A program made the position numbers and the translations under genes. Shown in pieces: positions 24,648 through 33,995 of a DNA stretch of 64,000 nt. The DNA comes from UBA1723 sp045629285 (lineage in GTDB: Bacteria; Bacteroidota; Bacteroidia; Bacteroidales; Paludibacteraceae), in assembly GCA_045629285.1 (NCBI GenBank), contig JAZQQY010000014.1, positions 56,817-120,816 on the forward strand. The letters are read 5' to 3'. Within the stretch, counting starts at the first letter, position 1. Every line of letters starts with the position of its first letter. Under the pieces are notes generated by a model that did not search any database, was not told where the DNA came from, and saw only the letters and a program-made list of their open reading frames with translations.

Positions 24648-26327
24648 ATGAACGGGACAAAATCATATATAGTTGGCAAAGGAGCAATTTGTGCATTAGG
24701 GAATTCATTGTCAGAAATCATTGCTGATGTAGAAGCTGAAAAAAGCGGAGTAAAAGAAGGCTCAAAACGTTACGCAAACGGACAATCATTTCCTCTTGGT
24801 GCAGTAAACTCTAACTTTATCACACAATATGATATCGTCAACAAATCAAAATATTCCCGTTTAGAGCAAATGATGATTGCATCAACTTTAGATGCGACTA
24901 GAAACATAAATGTGGATTTATCATCCACTTCTACCCTATTCATATTTTCGTCGACCAAAGGCAACATTGACGGCTTGTGCCACGCCAAAGCAGATTACAT
25001 CTCCGACATGGCCTCAAACGTCGCCTCTTACTTCGCAAATCCAAACAAACCTATATCTATATCCAACGCATGCATTTCAGGCGTTCTAGCGACCGTGTAT
25101 GCGCATAGATTACTATGTCAAGCCAAATACAAAAACATTGTCATCATAGGAGGAGATTTATTGACAGATTTTGTGGTATCTGGATTTGACAGTTTCAGAT
25201 CGTTAAGCCATAATGTCTGTAAACCATACGATAAAAACAGAGATGGAATCTCCCTTGGAGAAGGAGCTTCTACACTTATCCTTTCGAACGAAACTACAAT
25301 TCCAGACTGTTACTACATAGCAGGAGGTGCGACATCTAATGATGCCAATCATATATCTGGACCTTCACGTACTGGAGAGGAACTTGCTCATGCCATAACT
25401 TCTGCAATGAACGAGGCAGGGATAACCGCATCTGATGTAGTATTTGCGAATATGCATGGCACCGCTACCGTTTACAACGACGAGATGGAATCAAAGGCAT
25501 TAGCAGTCGCTGGGCTTACCGACGTCATCGTCGTAAGTCAAAAAGGATATATAGGACATACACTTGGTTGTTCCGGTGTACTTGAACTTGCAATATGCAT
25601 TGCGCTTGCTGAAAAAGGCGAAATCGCAAAAACCATCGGATTTGACGAAATTGGAACGCCCGTAGCCCTTAAGGTATCGAAAGAGACTATCAAGAACAAA
25701 AAATGTGATATATTTTTAAAAACAGGCTCTGGATTCGGTGGTTGTAATGCGGCACTTATTGTAAGCAATAGAGCATGCGAAGAAGCGAAAGTCAATACGA
25801 AATTCACATATTCGCAGTTGGCAAAAATAAATATATCAAAAGACTCTTTTAAAGGATCCAACTTCAAAAATAACATCAAGGAATTATTCGGATCAGTATC
25901 TGAACCATATATGAAATTCTCAAAGATGGATGACTATTGCAAGCTTGGCACTACAGCAGTACAGCTGTTACTTAGCAAAACAAACAAGCTAGCTCAATAT
26001 AGTCCATACGAAATATCGTTGATAGTCAACACTGACACTGGATGCATTGAATCCGACCTGGCTCATTTAGACAACATAACAGCGGAGGAATACAACTCGT
26101 CGCCTGCGATATTCGTCTATACCCTTCCAAACGTTGTCGCGGGAGAAATCTCTATTAAAAACAAAATCAAAGGCGAAGGAGTGACTCTAGTAGGCAAAAC
26201 AAATGCCCCTCAAACCCTCGTCAAAGAATTTTGCTACGGTACCGATTCAAAAGTAGCCATATATCTATATGTAGATAAATGTGGAGACTCTTTCTCTGCA
26301 GAAGCAATTTTGTTTGAAAAGCAATAA
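24648..26327 (+). CDS. Beta-ketoacyl synthase with degenerate second ketosynthase half
   Basis: Residues about 5-380 of this 559-residue protein form a KAS I/II-type condensing enzyme that would elongate acyl chains bound to an acyl carrier protein. The active-site Cys lies in SNACISGVLA near 140, one His in ANMHGTATVYND near 270 and the other in GYIGHTLGCSG near 305. The KLGTTAVQLLL to end portion (about 425-559) reads like the start of a second ketosynthase (SPAIFVYTLPNVVAGEISI) without catalytic residues. The start is the ATG at 24648; the longer frame would begin inside tRNA-Thr. It has no fatty-acid neighbours. It may belong to a pigment or polyene-type pathway encoded elsewhere. Confidence 0.75.
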   Translation: MNGTKSYIVGKGAICALGNSLSEIIADVEAEKSGVKEGSKRYANGQSFPLGAVNSNFITQYDIVNKSKYSRLEQMMIASTLDATRNINVDLSSTSTLFIFSSTKGNIDGLCHAKADYISDMASNVASYFANPNKPISISNACISGVLATVYAHRLLCQAKYKNIVIIGGDLLTDFVVSGFDSFRSLSHNVCKPYDKNRDGISLGEGASTLILSNETTIPDCYYIAGGATSNDANHISGPSRTGEELAHAITSAMNEAGITASDVVFANMHGTATVYNDEMESKALAVAGLTDVIVVSQKGYIGHTLGCSGVLELAICIALAEKGEIAKTIGFDEIGTPVALKVSKETIKNKKCDIFLKTGSGFGGCNAALIVSNRACEEAKVNTKFTYSQLAKINISKDSFKGSNFKNNIKELFGSVSEPYMKFSKMDDYCKLGTTAVQLLLSKTNKLAQYSPYEISLIVNTDTGCIESDLAHLDNITAEEYNSSPAIFVYTLPNVVAGEISIKNKIKGEGVTLVGKTNAPQTLVKEFCYGTDSKVAIYLYVDKCGDSFSAEAILFEKQ

Positions 26328-26396
26328 CAAAATAAAGAGCAACACTTACAGCAGAAATCACATAATCTGAGTTAAATCGTATTAAAATAAAAAAAG

Positions 26397-26424
26397 AAAA
26401 GGCGAACATTTCTGTCCGCCTTTT
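26397..26424. terminator. Bidirectional terminator between ketosynthase gene and rpsO
   Basis: AAAAGGCG/CGCCTTTT arms (26397-26404, 26417-26424) have a T-rich tract on the minus side, serving rpsO and probably also the convergent ketosynthase gene. Confidence 0.75.
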
Positions 26425-26442
26425 GTGCTTTGAAGAAAGAGA

Positions 26443-26712
26443 TTACTTTCTCAAACCAAGCTTCTTAACGATTGCACGGTAACGCTCGATGTCCTTCTCC
26501 TTCAAGAAGTCCAACATACGACGACGCTTACCTACCAACATCTTAAGAGATCTTGATGTGTTATAATCCTTCTTGTTTGACTTTACGTGCTCAGTCAAAT
26601 GAGAGATACGGTATGAAAATAGCGCTATCTGGCTCTCTGCTGAACCAGTATCGGTATTAGACTTTCCGTAAGTCCCGAAGATTTCTGCTTTCTTAGCTTG
26701 ATCTAGATACAT
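26443..26712 (-). CDS. rpsO: 30S ribosomal protein S15
   Basis: This 89-residue primary 16S rRNA-binding protein bridges the subunits. It has the family core: DTGSAESQIALFSYRIS in the N-terminal half, LTEHVKSNKKDYNTSRSL, then LVGKRRRMLDFLKEKD and YRAIVKKLGLRK at the end. Length and start agree with the family. It is monocistronic. Confidence 0.98.
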   Translation of the reverse strand: MYLDQAKKAEIFGTYGKSNTDTGSAESQIALFSYRISHLTEHVKSNKKDYNTSRSLKMLVGKRRRMLDFLKEKDIERYRAIVKKLGLRK

Positions 26713-26740
26713 TGTATTATATTTTTTTGATTATCGGGTG

Positions 26741-26748
26741 CAAAAATA
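26741..26748 (-). promoter_or_regulatory. -7 element of rpsO
   Basis: The minus strand reads TATTTTTG followed by CACC, 28 nt upstream of the rpsO ATG. Confidence 0.65.
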
Positions 26749-26817
26749 GTAATTCTGAACAAGAAGACAAAACAAAATCAATGTTTTAAATTAAATTGTT
26801 GATTATTTTAAACAAAA

Positions 26818-26846
26818 TAGAGACGTTGCTATATGCAACGTCTCTA
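26818..26846. repeat. GAGACG-family palindrome (12-bp stem)
   Basis: TAGAGACGTTGC and GCAACGTCTCTA pair perfectly around a 5-nt loop, 3' of the porin gene. It is one of the best-preserved copies. Confidence 0.85.
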
Positions 26847-26867
26847 CAAATGTAAAAATGCTTCTAA

Positions 26868-28301
26868 TTAGAAATTGTACTTAACCATGATGCAAGCACG
26901 GTTGTTGATTACAGTGTTTGTCTCCTGAGTGTCATCAACCTTACCCATCCATAGTCCTTCTGCAGTTTTCTCTTCCTTACCATAAGTCGCACCTGTCAAC
27001 TCATACTCGAATGCCATCTGGAAGCACTTGATTGTGTACGAATATGTTGGGCAGAAACGGAAGCAGTTATCCAATGTCTTACCTCCCTTATGCTGAAGAG
27101 CAGTATACTTAACATACTCCTCCATCATGCCTTCTTTAGAGCCAAGGTTCTTCTGGAAACCAGCAAATAAGCTAAACTGAGTAATGTTACCTGAATTTTT
27201 GCTTGTGCATGTCCACACTGGGTTAACCCACGTACTCAACATACGAAGTGGTGCGTACTCACACTCACCTGTCTTCTCGTCTACCTTTGTAAGACCATAA
27301 CCGCTAGGCATATTCAAATGAGCTACGTTCTGTCCAAATACAGCCTTAGCCATCAATTTGAAGTGGCTATCATTCTTGTACTGGAAGTAGAACATTGGAG
27401 ATACAGCACTCATTCTATCTGTTGACTTAACTGTACATACAGTGTCCTTACCCTCATAATTAACCAACTCATTACGCTCAAGACGTGGCTTCAAGCTTGT
27501 GAAATCAGCACCTAGGCCTACAATAGTGTGCTTAGATGTATGATCTAGACCCATATACAACTCAGGAATACAAGAGTTGTTCAAGAACTTAATGTTAGCA
27601 GTGCTTCCGGCACCAATTGCATCCTTATCTGGACCAACAGGAGTATACTGCAACATCCAAAGGAGGTCAGTAGTCAATCTCCAATCCTTCTTATCTTCCT
27701 TACCGAAGCGGAAGTCGTGACGAATCTGTGGAGAACGGTTGAATGGCTGGAATGGAGATCCTGTAGCAAGAGCTGCACATCCAGGCATCATATCAGCATT
27801 GAACATCGGATGCCATGCCTGACCCAAAGTCAACATGTTCTTTTTCCATGCAAGACGAGCATAAGCCTGACGTACACGAAGTAGGTATGTATAAGTGCTA
27901 TATCCGCAGAAATCCATCTCAATCTTTCCGCTCATAGTGCAGTTCTCATTCAATCTTGGTCCGTTTAGGTTCAAACCTAGACGAGTAGTGAAAGCCATCC
28001 ACTGAGCAGAAGGCTGCTTGTTTAAATCCTCACCAAGAAGATTAAGTTTTTCATCAGTTGGAAGAGTGTGGAACAGACCTCCATTAACAGCCTGAACTGT
28101 GTGAGAATCGTAAGTAAAATAGTTACGTACGAAACCGTAAAGCTGAACTTTAGGCTTTTTGTCGTTTCCTTCAAACACCACTCCATTACGGTGGTGTCGG
28201 TGATGACGATGATGCTTAGCTGTGTCTGCAGCTGCATTTTCCTGTGCAAAAGTTGATAGAGATGCACAAGCTACCAGAATTGATAGTAAAAATTTCTTCA
28301 T
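26868..28301 (-). CDS. DcaP-like outer-membrane porin with His-rich N-terminus
   Basis: The 477-residue precursor has a signal peptide (1-19, ending STFAQ). Right after it lies a His/Arg cluster (HHRHHRHHRN near 30-40). A long antiparallel beta-barrel pattern with alternating hydrophobic residues follows, ending in the aromatic C-terminus MVKYNF typical of barrels. PKVQLYGFVRNYFTYDS near 50 and LLRVRQAYARLAW near 145 resemble DcaP-type trimeric porins, which pass carboxylates. It lies 63 nt downstream of the DASS transporter gene on the same strand, so the pair may bring dicarboxylates across both membranes. The family call is moderately sure; the substrate is inferred. Confidence 0.7.
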   Translation of the reverse strand: MKKFLLSILVACASLSTFAQENAAADTAKHHRHHRHHRNGVVFEGNDKKPKVQLYGFVRNYFTYDSHTVQAVNGGLFHTLPTDEKLNLLGEDLNKQPSAQWMAFTTRLGLNLNGPRLNENCTMSGKIEMDFCGYSTYTYLLRVRQAYARLAWKKNMLTLGQAWHPMFNADMMPGCAALATGSPFQPFNRSPQIRHDFRFGKEDKKDWRLTTDLLWMLQYTPVGPDKDAIGAGSTANIKFLNNSCIPELYMGLDHTSKHTIVGLGADFTSLKPRLERNELVNYEGKDTVCTVKSTDRMSAVSPMFYFQYKNDSHFKLMAKAVFGQNVAHLNMPSGYGLTKVDEKTGECEYAPLRMLSTWVNPVWTCTSKNSGNITQFSLFAGFQKNLGSKEGMMEEYVKYTALQHKGGKTLDNCFRFCPTYSYTIKCFQMAFEYELTGATYGKEEKTAEGLWMGKVDDTQETNTVINNRACIMVKYNF

Positions 28302-28318
28302 TTTTATAAATTAAAAAA

Positions 28319-28345
28319 GTAGAGACGCGGCAATCGCGTCTCTAC
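28319..28345. repeat. GAGACG-family palindrome (11-bp stem) between transporter and porin genes
   Basis: GTAGAGACGCG and CGCGTCTCTAC pair perfectly around GCAAT. It stands between two co-directional genes and could attenuate or process the transcript. Confidence 0.85.
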
Positions 28346-28364
28346 AAAACATATTTTGTTTGGA

Positions 28365-29891
28365 TTATTTTCCGAATACTGCGTTACCAAACATGATCAA
28401 TGCAGAGTAACCTACGATCATACCGAAGACACCTACAATGATACCGACAATTGCCATATCCTTCTGCTGAATGAATCCCTTAGCATAAGCAAGAGCGTTT
28501 GGAGGAGTAGAGATTGGAAGTGACATCGCAAGTGATGCTGAAAGAGCGACTCCAATTAGAAGCGCAGGCACACCACCGTATGATGCCAACTGCTCCTGCA
28601 TACCCATACCTGCAGCAGCAAGAATTGGGACTAGAAGAGCTGCAGTACCTGAGTTAGACATGAATGTACTCATCACGATACATAGTACACCAGCACCGAT
28701 CATCATAACAAGTGTTGGCCACTCTGCCAATGGAATTGAATCAACCATGTGCTTACCAAGACCTGTCTTATCCAAACCGATACCTAGAGCGAAACCACCA
28801 GCTACTAGCCAAAGAACATCCCAGTCAACTAGGGCAAGATCTTTCTTAGTGATAACTCCTGTGATAGAGAATACTGCAAATGGAATCAAAGCAACAACGT
28901 TAGCGTTGATACCGAAGAAATCCTTACCGAATACCCAAAGAAGGATTGTAACTGCAAATGTCACGTATACGATATATGCCTTAGGACTCTTGTCAAAGTC
29001 ACCAGGGACCTCAATAACAATGTTTCTCTGTGAGAATGGGAACATCTTAACAAGCAAGAACCATGCGAAGAACAAAATCACAAATACTAGCGGAACCATC
29101 AACATCATCCAGTCGCCAAATGCAACCTCAAGACCCTGCTTCTCAAGGAAACCAGTTGCGATAGCGTTAGGAGGAGTTCCGATTGGAGTACCGATACCAC
29201 CAACATTACAAGCGATTGGAATTGCCAATGCTAGACCGATTCTACCTTTTCCATCCGCAGGAAGGGTTGCAAGAACAGGAGATAGGATTGTAAGCATCAT
29301 CGCTGCTGTCGCAGTGTTACTCATAAACATTGAGAAAATTGCAGAGATCAAGATGAATCCAAGAAGAACGAACTCTGACTTAGTTCCGAAAGGCTTCAAC
29401 ATAGCCTTTGCAAGACCAGCATCCATCTTATACTTAGTAGCTGCGATTGCCAACACAAATCCACCCATGAAAAGCATGATTGTTGGATCAGCGAAAGCAG
29501 CCATGATTGCCTTGTAACTGATAGGCTCTCCATAAATCTGGCCATTGTATAATTCAACGCCCTTCTCTGGAGCCATAAATGCCAATGCACTGTTAGAAAC
29601 AGTAAGAAGCATCAACACCATTGTCAAAACCGAAGTAGTCCAAATCGGAATTGGCTCTGTAATCCACATTGCAGCGGCAAACAAGAAGATTGCAATAACA
29701 CGCTGCTCTAAAACTGTCGGGTCACCCTTAAGTCCGAATGCATCTGCAGGCAAAAGCCAAGCCAATAGACCGATTGCGATACAGATGGCAAGACAAATGA
29801 GTTTCTTGTTGTCTGTAGGCACTCCAGAAGGAGCTGCCTTTGGCGCCTGAGACTCAGGCATAGACGTACTTAGTTGCTCTTTTGGTTCCAT
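28365..29891 (-). CDS. DASS/SLC13-family carboxylate:sodium symporter
   Basis: This 508-residue inner-membrane transporter has about 11-12 hydrophobic segments. Both repeat halves carry the SNT-type motif that binds sodium and carboxylate: SNTATAAMM near 190 and SNSGTAALL near 410. Each is followed by the paired IGTPPNA (near 245) and STPPNALAYAKG (near 470) motifs. Likely substrates are C4-dicarboxylates such as succinate, fumarate or malate. The divergent fumarate reductase operon supports this, but sulfate or citrate cannot be excluded. The first 35 residues are a cytosolic extension. It starts at ATG. Confidence 0.9.
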   Translation of the reverse strand: MEPKEQLSTSMPESQAPKAAPSGVPTDNKKLICLAICIAIGLLAWLLPADAFGLKGDPTVLEQRVIAIFLFAAAMWITEPIPIWTTSVLTMVLMLLTVSNSALAFMAPEKGVELYNGQIYGEPISYKAIMAAFADPTIMLFMGGFVLAIAATKYKMDAGLAKAMLKPFGTKSEFVLLGFILISAIFSMFMSNTATAAMMLTILSPVLATLPADGKGRIGLALAIPIACNVGGIGTPIGTPPNAIATGFLEKQGLEVAFGDWMMLMVPLVFVILFFAWFLLVKMFPFSQRNIVIEVPGDFDKSPKAYIVYVTFAVTILLWVFGKDFFGINANVVALIPFAVFSITGVITKKDLALVDWDVLWLVAGGFALGIGLDKTGLGKHMVDSIPLAEWPTLVMMIGAGVLCIVMSTFMSNSGTAALLVPILAAAGMGMQEQLASYGGVPALLIGVALSASLAMSLPISTPPNALAYAKGFIQQKDMAIVGIIVGVFGMIVGYSALIMFGNAVFGK

Positions 29892-29943
29892 AAAACCTCT
29901 TTTTGATATTTTTTATGTTTTTAATTCTTTTTAAAAAGCATCG

Positions 29944-29951
29944 CAAAATTA
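29944..29951 (-). promoter_or_regulatory. -7 element of the DASS transporter gene
   Basis: The minus strand reads TAATTTTG, about 52 nt upstream of the ATG. Confidence 0.55.
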
Positions 29952-30314
29952 TTCAAAAAAGTGTTTGACAATACGAAAAATAGTCCTTTTTTGATTACTG
30001 TATAAATATTTGAAACAATTCAAAAAGTAAGCCAAAAAGAAGATTCCATATACAATATGACATTTTTAACAAAAACATAAAGACAAAAAGAAAGTCACAA
30101 CAGAAAATTTATCAACTTATAGATTTTAAATATTTATAGAAAAGTATAAGAAAAGTGAAATAAATTTCCCAAAACTGCATATAGTTGCAACACGTTAATA
30201 TCTAAATAAAATATGTATATAATACTTCATTAAATATCACCCAAACGTAAGCAAACGCAAAATATTTTTTGATTGTTGATAAATCAGTTTGTTTTGCAAA
30301 AAAGGAATTTTTTG

Positions 30315-30346
30315 TTTGCGTTTTTGATTTCCGCTTTCTATTTTTG
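30315..30346 (+). promoter_or_regulatory. Promoter of sdhCAB/frdCAB
   Basis: TTTG (-33) at 30315-30318 and TATTTTTG (-7) at 30339-30346 are 20 nt apart, with a 64-nt leader to the first ATG. Confidence 0.75.
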
Positions 30347-30410
30347 TCGAATATTGCACAAATAGGAAAAATAATAAAATAATAAAATAATTCATTAAAC
30401 GTAATTTTTT

Positions 30411-31097
30411 ATGTGGTTAACTAGTTCTTCGGTGGGAAGAAAACTGATAATGAGCGTATCAGGACTATTCCTCATCATGTTTTTGGCATTTCACATGTCA
30501 ATGAATTTAGTGGCTATCATTAGCTCTGAAGCGTACAACGGTGTATGTGCGTTCCTAGGATCTAACTGGTATGCAGTAGCTGGTACAGCAGTGCTAGCTG
30601 CAGGAGTGTTTGTTCATTTCGGCTTCGCAATTATGCTTACATTGCAGAATCGCAGAGCACGTGGTGAGCAGGGATATGCAGTTTCTGAGAACCAGAGCTC
30701 AGTAGAATGGGCATCTCAGAACATGTTTGCACTAGGAGCAATCGTGATCCTAGGTCTACTTGTTCACTTGTCTCATTTCTGGGCGCACATGATGCTTCCA
30801 GAGTTGACAGGCAATGAGAAGTTGCTTCTTGAGGCTGAGAATGGAACTAGATACGAAGCAACAAATGGTGCTGGTTTGATTTCTTTCCAGTTCAAGAATG
30901 TTGTTAACGTAATTATCTACGTTCTTTGGTTGGCAGCTTTGTGGTTCCACTTGACTCACGGTATGTGGTCAGCAATGCAGACACTTGGCTTGAACAACAA
31001 GACTTGGATGTCTCGTTGGAAGATGATCTCTAACATTTTCGCAACAGTTGTTTGCTTAGGTTTTATGGCAGTAGTTATTTACGGCTACTTCGCTTAA
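30411..31097 (+). CDS. sdhC: Succinate dehydrogenase/fumarate reductase cytochrome b subunit
   Basis: This 228-residue inner-membrane subunit carries hemes b and the quinone site of the B-type (Wolinella/Bacteroides) complex II. Five hydrophobic helices carry His residues suited to two hemes (AFHMSMN near 25, VHFGFAIM near 68, VHLSHFWAHMM near 120, WFHLTHGMW near 180). It opens a three-gene operon with sdhA (28-nt gap) and sdhB. In fermenting Bacteroidales the complex works mainly as menaquinol:fumarate reductase, giving succinate. The direction of catalysis is inferred from the lineage. Confidence 0.95.
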   Translation: MWLTSSSVGRKLIMSVSGLFLIMFLAFHMSMNLVAIISSEAYNGVCAFLGSNWYAVAGTAVLAAGVFVHFGFAIMLTLQNRRARGEQGYAVSENQSSVEWASQNMFALGAIVILGLLVHLSHFWAHMMLPELTGNEKLLLEAENGTRYEATNGAGLISFQFKNVVNVIIYVLWLAALWFHLTHGMWSAMQTLGLNNKTWMSRWKMISNIFATVVCLGFMAVVIYGYFA

Positions 31098-31125
31098 ATT
31101 CCCATATTATAATTGATAAAAAGTT

Positions 31126-33069
31126 ATGGCAACTATAGATTCAAAAATTCCTAAAGGTCCTTTGGCTCAAAAGTGGACCAACTATAAAAATCATCAGAAG
31201 TTGGTGAACCCAGCTAACAAGCGTAAGTTGGACATCATCGTTGTAGGTACAGGTCTTGCAGGTGCTTCTGCAGCAGCTTCTCTAGGAGCTCTAGGTTTCA
31301 ACGTACTTAACTTCTGTATTCAGGATTCTCCACGTCGTGCTCACTCAATCGCAGCACAGGGAGGTATCAACGCAGCTAAGAATTACCAGAATGATGGCGA
31401 CTCTGTTTACCGTCTATTCTACGATACAATCAAGGGTGGTGACTACCGTGCACGTGAAGCAAACGTTTACCGTCTAGCTGAGGTTTCTAACAGCATCATC
31501 GACCAGTGTGTAGCTCAGGGTGTTCCTTTCGCTCGTGAGTACGGCGGTCTTCTAGACAACCGTTCATTCGGTGGAGCTCAGGTATCTCGTACTTTCTACG
31601 CAAAGGGACAGACAGGTCAGCAGCTTCTTCTAGGTGCATACTCAGCACTTAGCCGTCAGGTTAACAAGGGTACAGTTAAGCTATACACTCGCTACGAGAT
31701 GCTTGACGTTGTTATCATCGAGGGTCGTGCTCGTGGTATCATCGCACGTAACCTTGTAACTGGTAAGATCGAGCGTTTCTTCGGTCACGCAGTAGTTATC
31801 GGTACTGGTGGATACGGAAACACTTACTTCCTATCAACTAACGCTATGGGATCTAACGGTTCTGCTGCTATGCAGATCTACCGTAAGGGTGCTTACTTCG
31901 CTAACCCATGTTACGCTCAGATCCACCCAACTTGTATCCCAGTTCACGGTGACATCCAGTCTAAGCTTACATTGATGTCTGAGTCTCTTCGTAACGATGG
32001 TCGTATCTGGGTTCCTAAGAAACTAGAGGATGCAAAGGATATTCAGGAGGGAAGAAAGACAGCTAACGATATTCCTGATGAGGATCGCGACTTCTACTTG
32101 GAACGTCGTTACCCAGCATTCGGTAACCTTGTACCACGTGACGTTGCTTCACGTGCTGCTAAGGAGCGTTGCGACAAGGGATTCGGTGTAAACAATACAG
32201 GTCTTGCAGTTTACCTTGACTTTAAGTATGCTATCCAGCGTCTTGGTGCTGATGTAGTAGCTCAGAAGTACGGTAACTTGTTCCAGATGTATGAGAAGAT
32301 CACAGACGAGAATCCATACGAGGTTCCAATGAAGATCTTCCCTGCTATCCACTATACAATGGGTGGTATCTGGGTTGACTACGAATTGATGACTTCTATC
32401 CCAGGTTTGTTCGCAATCGGTGAGGCTAACTTCTCAGACCACGGTGCTAACCGTCTAGGTGCATCAGCTTTGATGCAGGGTCTTGCAGATGGTTACTTCG
32501 TATTGCCATATACAATCCAGAACTACTTGGCTGATCAGATCCAGGTTCCAAGAATGAGCACTGAGCTTCCAGAGTTCGCAGAGGCAGAGAAGGCTGTTCA
32601 GGACAAGATCAACAAGTTGATGAGCATCAAGGGTAGCCGTTCAGTCGACTCAATCCACAAGGAGCTTGGTCACATCATGTGGGAGTATGTAGGTATGGGC
32701 CGTACTAAGGAAGGTCTTGAGATCGCAATGAAGAAGATCAAGGAGATCAAGAAGGAGTTCTGGTCAAATGTATTTATTCCAGGCGAGGCTAACACTCTAA
32801 ACACTGAGTTGGAGAAGGCATTGAGATTGTCTGACTTCTTGGAGATCGGTTACTTGATGGCTATCGACGGTTACAACAGAAATGAGTCTTGTGGTGGTCA
32901 CTTCCGTGAGGAGTTCCAGACAGAGGAAGGTGAGGCACTTCGTCAGGATGACCAGTACTCATACGTAGCTTGCTGGAAGTACACAGGAGAGAATTCAGAT
33001 CCTGAGCTTTTGAAGGAGCCACTTGACTACGAGGAGACAGAGCGTAAGACTCGTAACTACAAGAACTAA
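31126..33069 (+). CDS. sdhA: Succinate dehydrogenase/fumarate reductase flavoprotein subunit
   Basis: This 647-residue catalytic subunit bears covalent FAD and interconverts fumarate and succinate. The Rossmann motif VVGTGLAGASAAASLG lies near 38. The FAD-linking His region SIAAQGGINAAKNY follows near 75, then HPTCIPVHGD near 265 and the active-site Arg region RDVASRAAKERCD near 340. NRLGASALMQGL lies near 440. Codon use is strongly biased to GGT, GCT, CGT and AAC, as expected for an abundant protein. It is complete, in operon with sdhC and sdhB. Confidence 0.97.
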   Translation: MATIDSKIPKGPLAQKWTNYKNHQKLVNPANKRKLDIIVVGTGLAGASAAASLGALGFNVLNFCIQDSPRRAHSIAAQGGINAAKNYQNDGDSVYRLFYDTIKGGDYRAREANVYRLAEVSNSIIDQCVAQGVPFAREYGGLLDNRSFGGAQVSRTFYAKGQTGQQLLLGAYSALSRQVNKGTVKLYTRYEMLDVVIIEGRARGIIARNLVTGKIERFFGHAVVIGTGGYGNTYFLSTNAMGSNGSAAMQIYRKGAYFANPCYAQIHPTCIPVHGDIQSKLTLMSESLRNDGRIWVPKKLEDAKDIQEGRKTANDIPDEDRDFYLERRYPAFGNLVPRDVASRAAKERCDKGFGVNNTGLAVYLDFKYAIQRLGADVVAQKYGNLFQMYEKITDENPYEVPMKIFPAIHYTMGGIWVDYELMTSIPGLFAIGEANFSDHGANRLGASALMQGLADGYFVLPYTIQNYLADQIQVPRMSTELPEFAEAEKAVQDKINKLMSIKGSRSVDSIHKELGHIMWEYVGMGRTKEGLEIAMKKIKEIKKEFWSNVFIPGEANTLNTELEKALRLSDFLEIGYLMAIDGYNRNESCGGHFREEFQTEEGEALRQDDQYSYVACWKYTGENSDPELLKEPLDYEETERKTRNYKN

Positions 33070-33099
33070 TTTCTAGTAAACTTGAAAATTCTGACAAAA

Positions 33100-33861
33100 A
33101 TGGGAAAAGAAAAAGAATTAAATATAACACTTAAGGTATGGCGCCAGAAAGGTCCTCAGGAGAAGGGTGCTTTCCAGACATACCAGTTGGAAGGAATTTC
33201 TACAGAGAGCTCATTCCTTGAGATGCTTGACGTTCTAAACGAGAAGTTGGTTAAGGACAGACAAGAGCCAGTAGTATTCGACCACGACTGTCGTGAGGGT
33301 ATCTGCGGTATGTGTTCATTGTATATCAACGGACATCCACACGGAAAAGATACAGAGGTTACAACATGCCAGCTTCACATGCGTCGCTTCAACGATGGCG
33401 ACACAATCACAATCGAGCCATGGCGTTCAGCTGCATTTCCTGTAATCCGCGACTTGATGGTAGACCGTTCAGCTTACGACAAGATCATGCAGGCTGGTGG
33501 TTATACTTCAGTTAACACTGGTGGTATTCCTGATGCTAACGCAATTCCTATTCCAAAACCAATTGCTGACGAGGCAATGGATGCAGCTTCATGTATCGGA
33601 TGTGGTGCTTGTGTAGCAGCTTGTAAGAACGGATCAGCTATGTTGTTCGTTTCTGCTAAGGTTTCTCAGTTGGCTCTTCTTCCTCAGGGTAAGGTAGAGG
33701 CTGCTAAGAGAGCTAAGGCTATGATCGCTAAGATGGATGAGCTTGGTTTCGGTAACTGTACTAACACAGGTGCTTGTGAGGCTGAGTGTCCTAAAGCAGT
33801 TTCAATCAGCAACATCGCTCGTTTGAACCGTGAGTTCATTTGCGCTAAGTTGAAAGACTAA
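33100..33861 (+). CDS. sdhB: Succinate dehydrogenase/fumarate reductase iron-sulfur subunit
   Basis: This 253-residue subunit passes electrons between the flavin and the hemes. The [2Fe-2S] ligands lie in CREGICGMCSLYINGH near 65. The Cys clusters for [4Fe-4S] and [3Fe-4S] lie in CIGCGACVAACKNG near 165 and GACEAECPKAVS near 225. The start is the ATG at 33100; the longer frame's TTG at 33082 adds six residues without support. It is the last gene of the operon, followed by a strong terminator. Confidence 0.97.
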   Translation: MGKEKELNITLKVWRQKGPQEKGAFQTYQLEGISTESSFLEMLDVLNEKLVKDRQEPVVFDHDCREGICGMCSLYINGHPHGKDTEVTTCQLHMRRFNDGDTITIEPWRSAAFPVIRDLMVDRSAYDKIMQAGGYTSVNTGGIPDANAIPIPKPIADEAMDAASCIGCGACVAACKNGSAMLFVSAKVSQLALLPQGKVEAAKRAKAMIAKMDELGFGNCTNTGACEAECPKAVSISNIARLNREFICAKLKD

Positions 33862-33881
33862 TATGGTCTGAAAACATAATC

Positions 33882-33916
33882 AAGAGGATAGACGTCATCG
33901 CGTCTATCCTCTTTTT
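33882..33916 (+). terminator. Terminator of sdhCAB, with GACG palindrome core
   Basis: A 13-bp perfect stem (33882-33894, 33901-33913) is followed by T5. The apex of the stem reads AGACG/CGTCT, the core of the dispersed palindrome family. Confidence 0.9.
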
Positions 33917-33995
33917 AATTAAATTGGGATAATAGTAACAAATACAAAATGGCAAAATATAGGGACATAATCATGAACTTTCAAAAAACATCAAT

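Larger units (their letters stand above)
29892..30410. other. Long AT-rich divergent promoter region between dass and sdhCAB
   Basis: Some 520 bases hold no convincing gene. The minus-strand promoter of the transporter is at the left and the sdh/frd promoter at the right. The middle is very AT-rich with A-tracts and TAAATATTTA-like motifs, which would suit binding of a global regulator, but no operator could be named. Confidence 0.6.
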
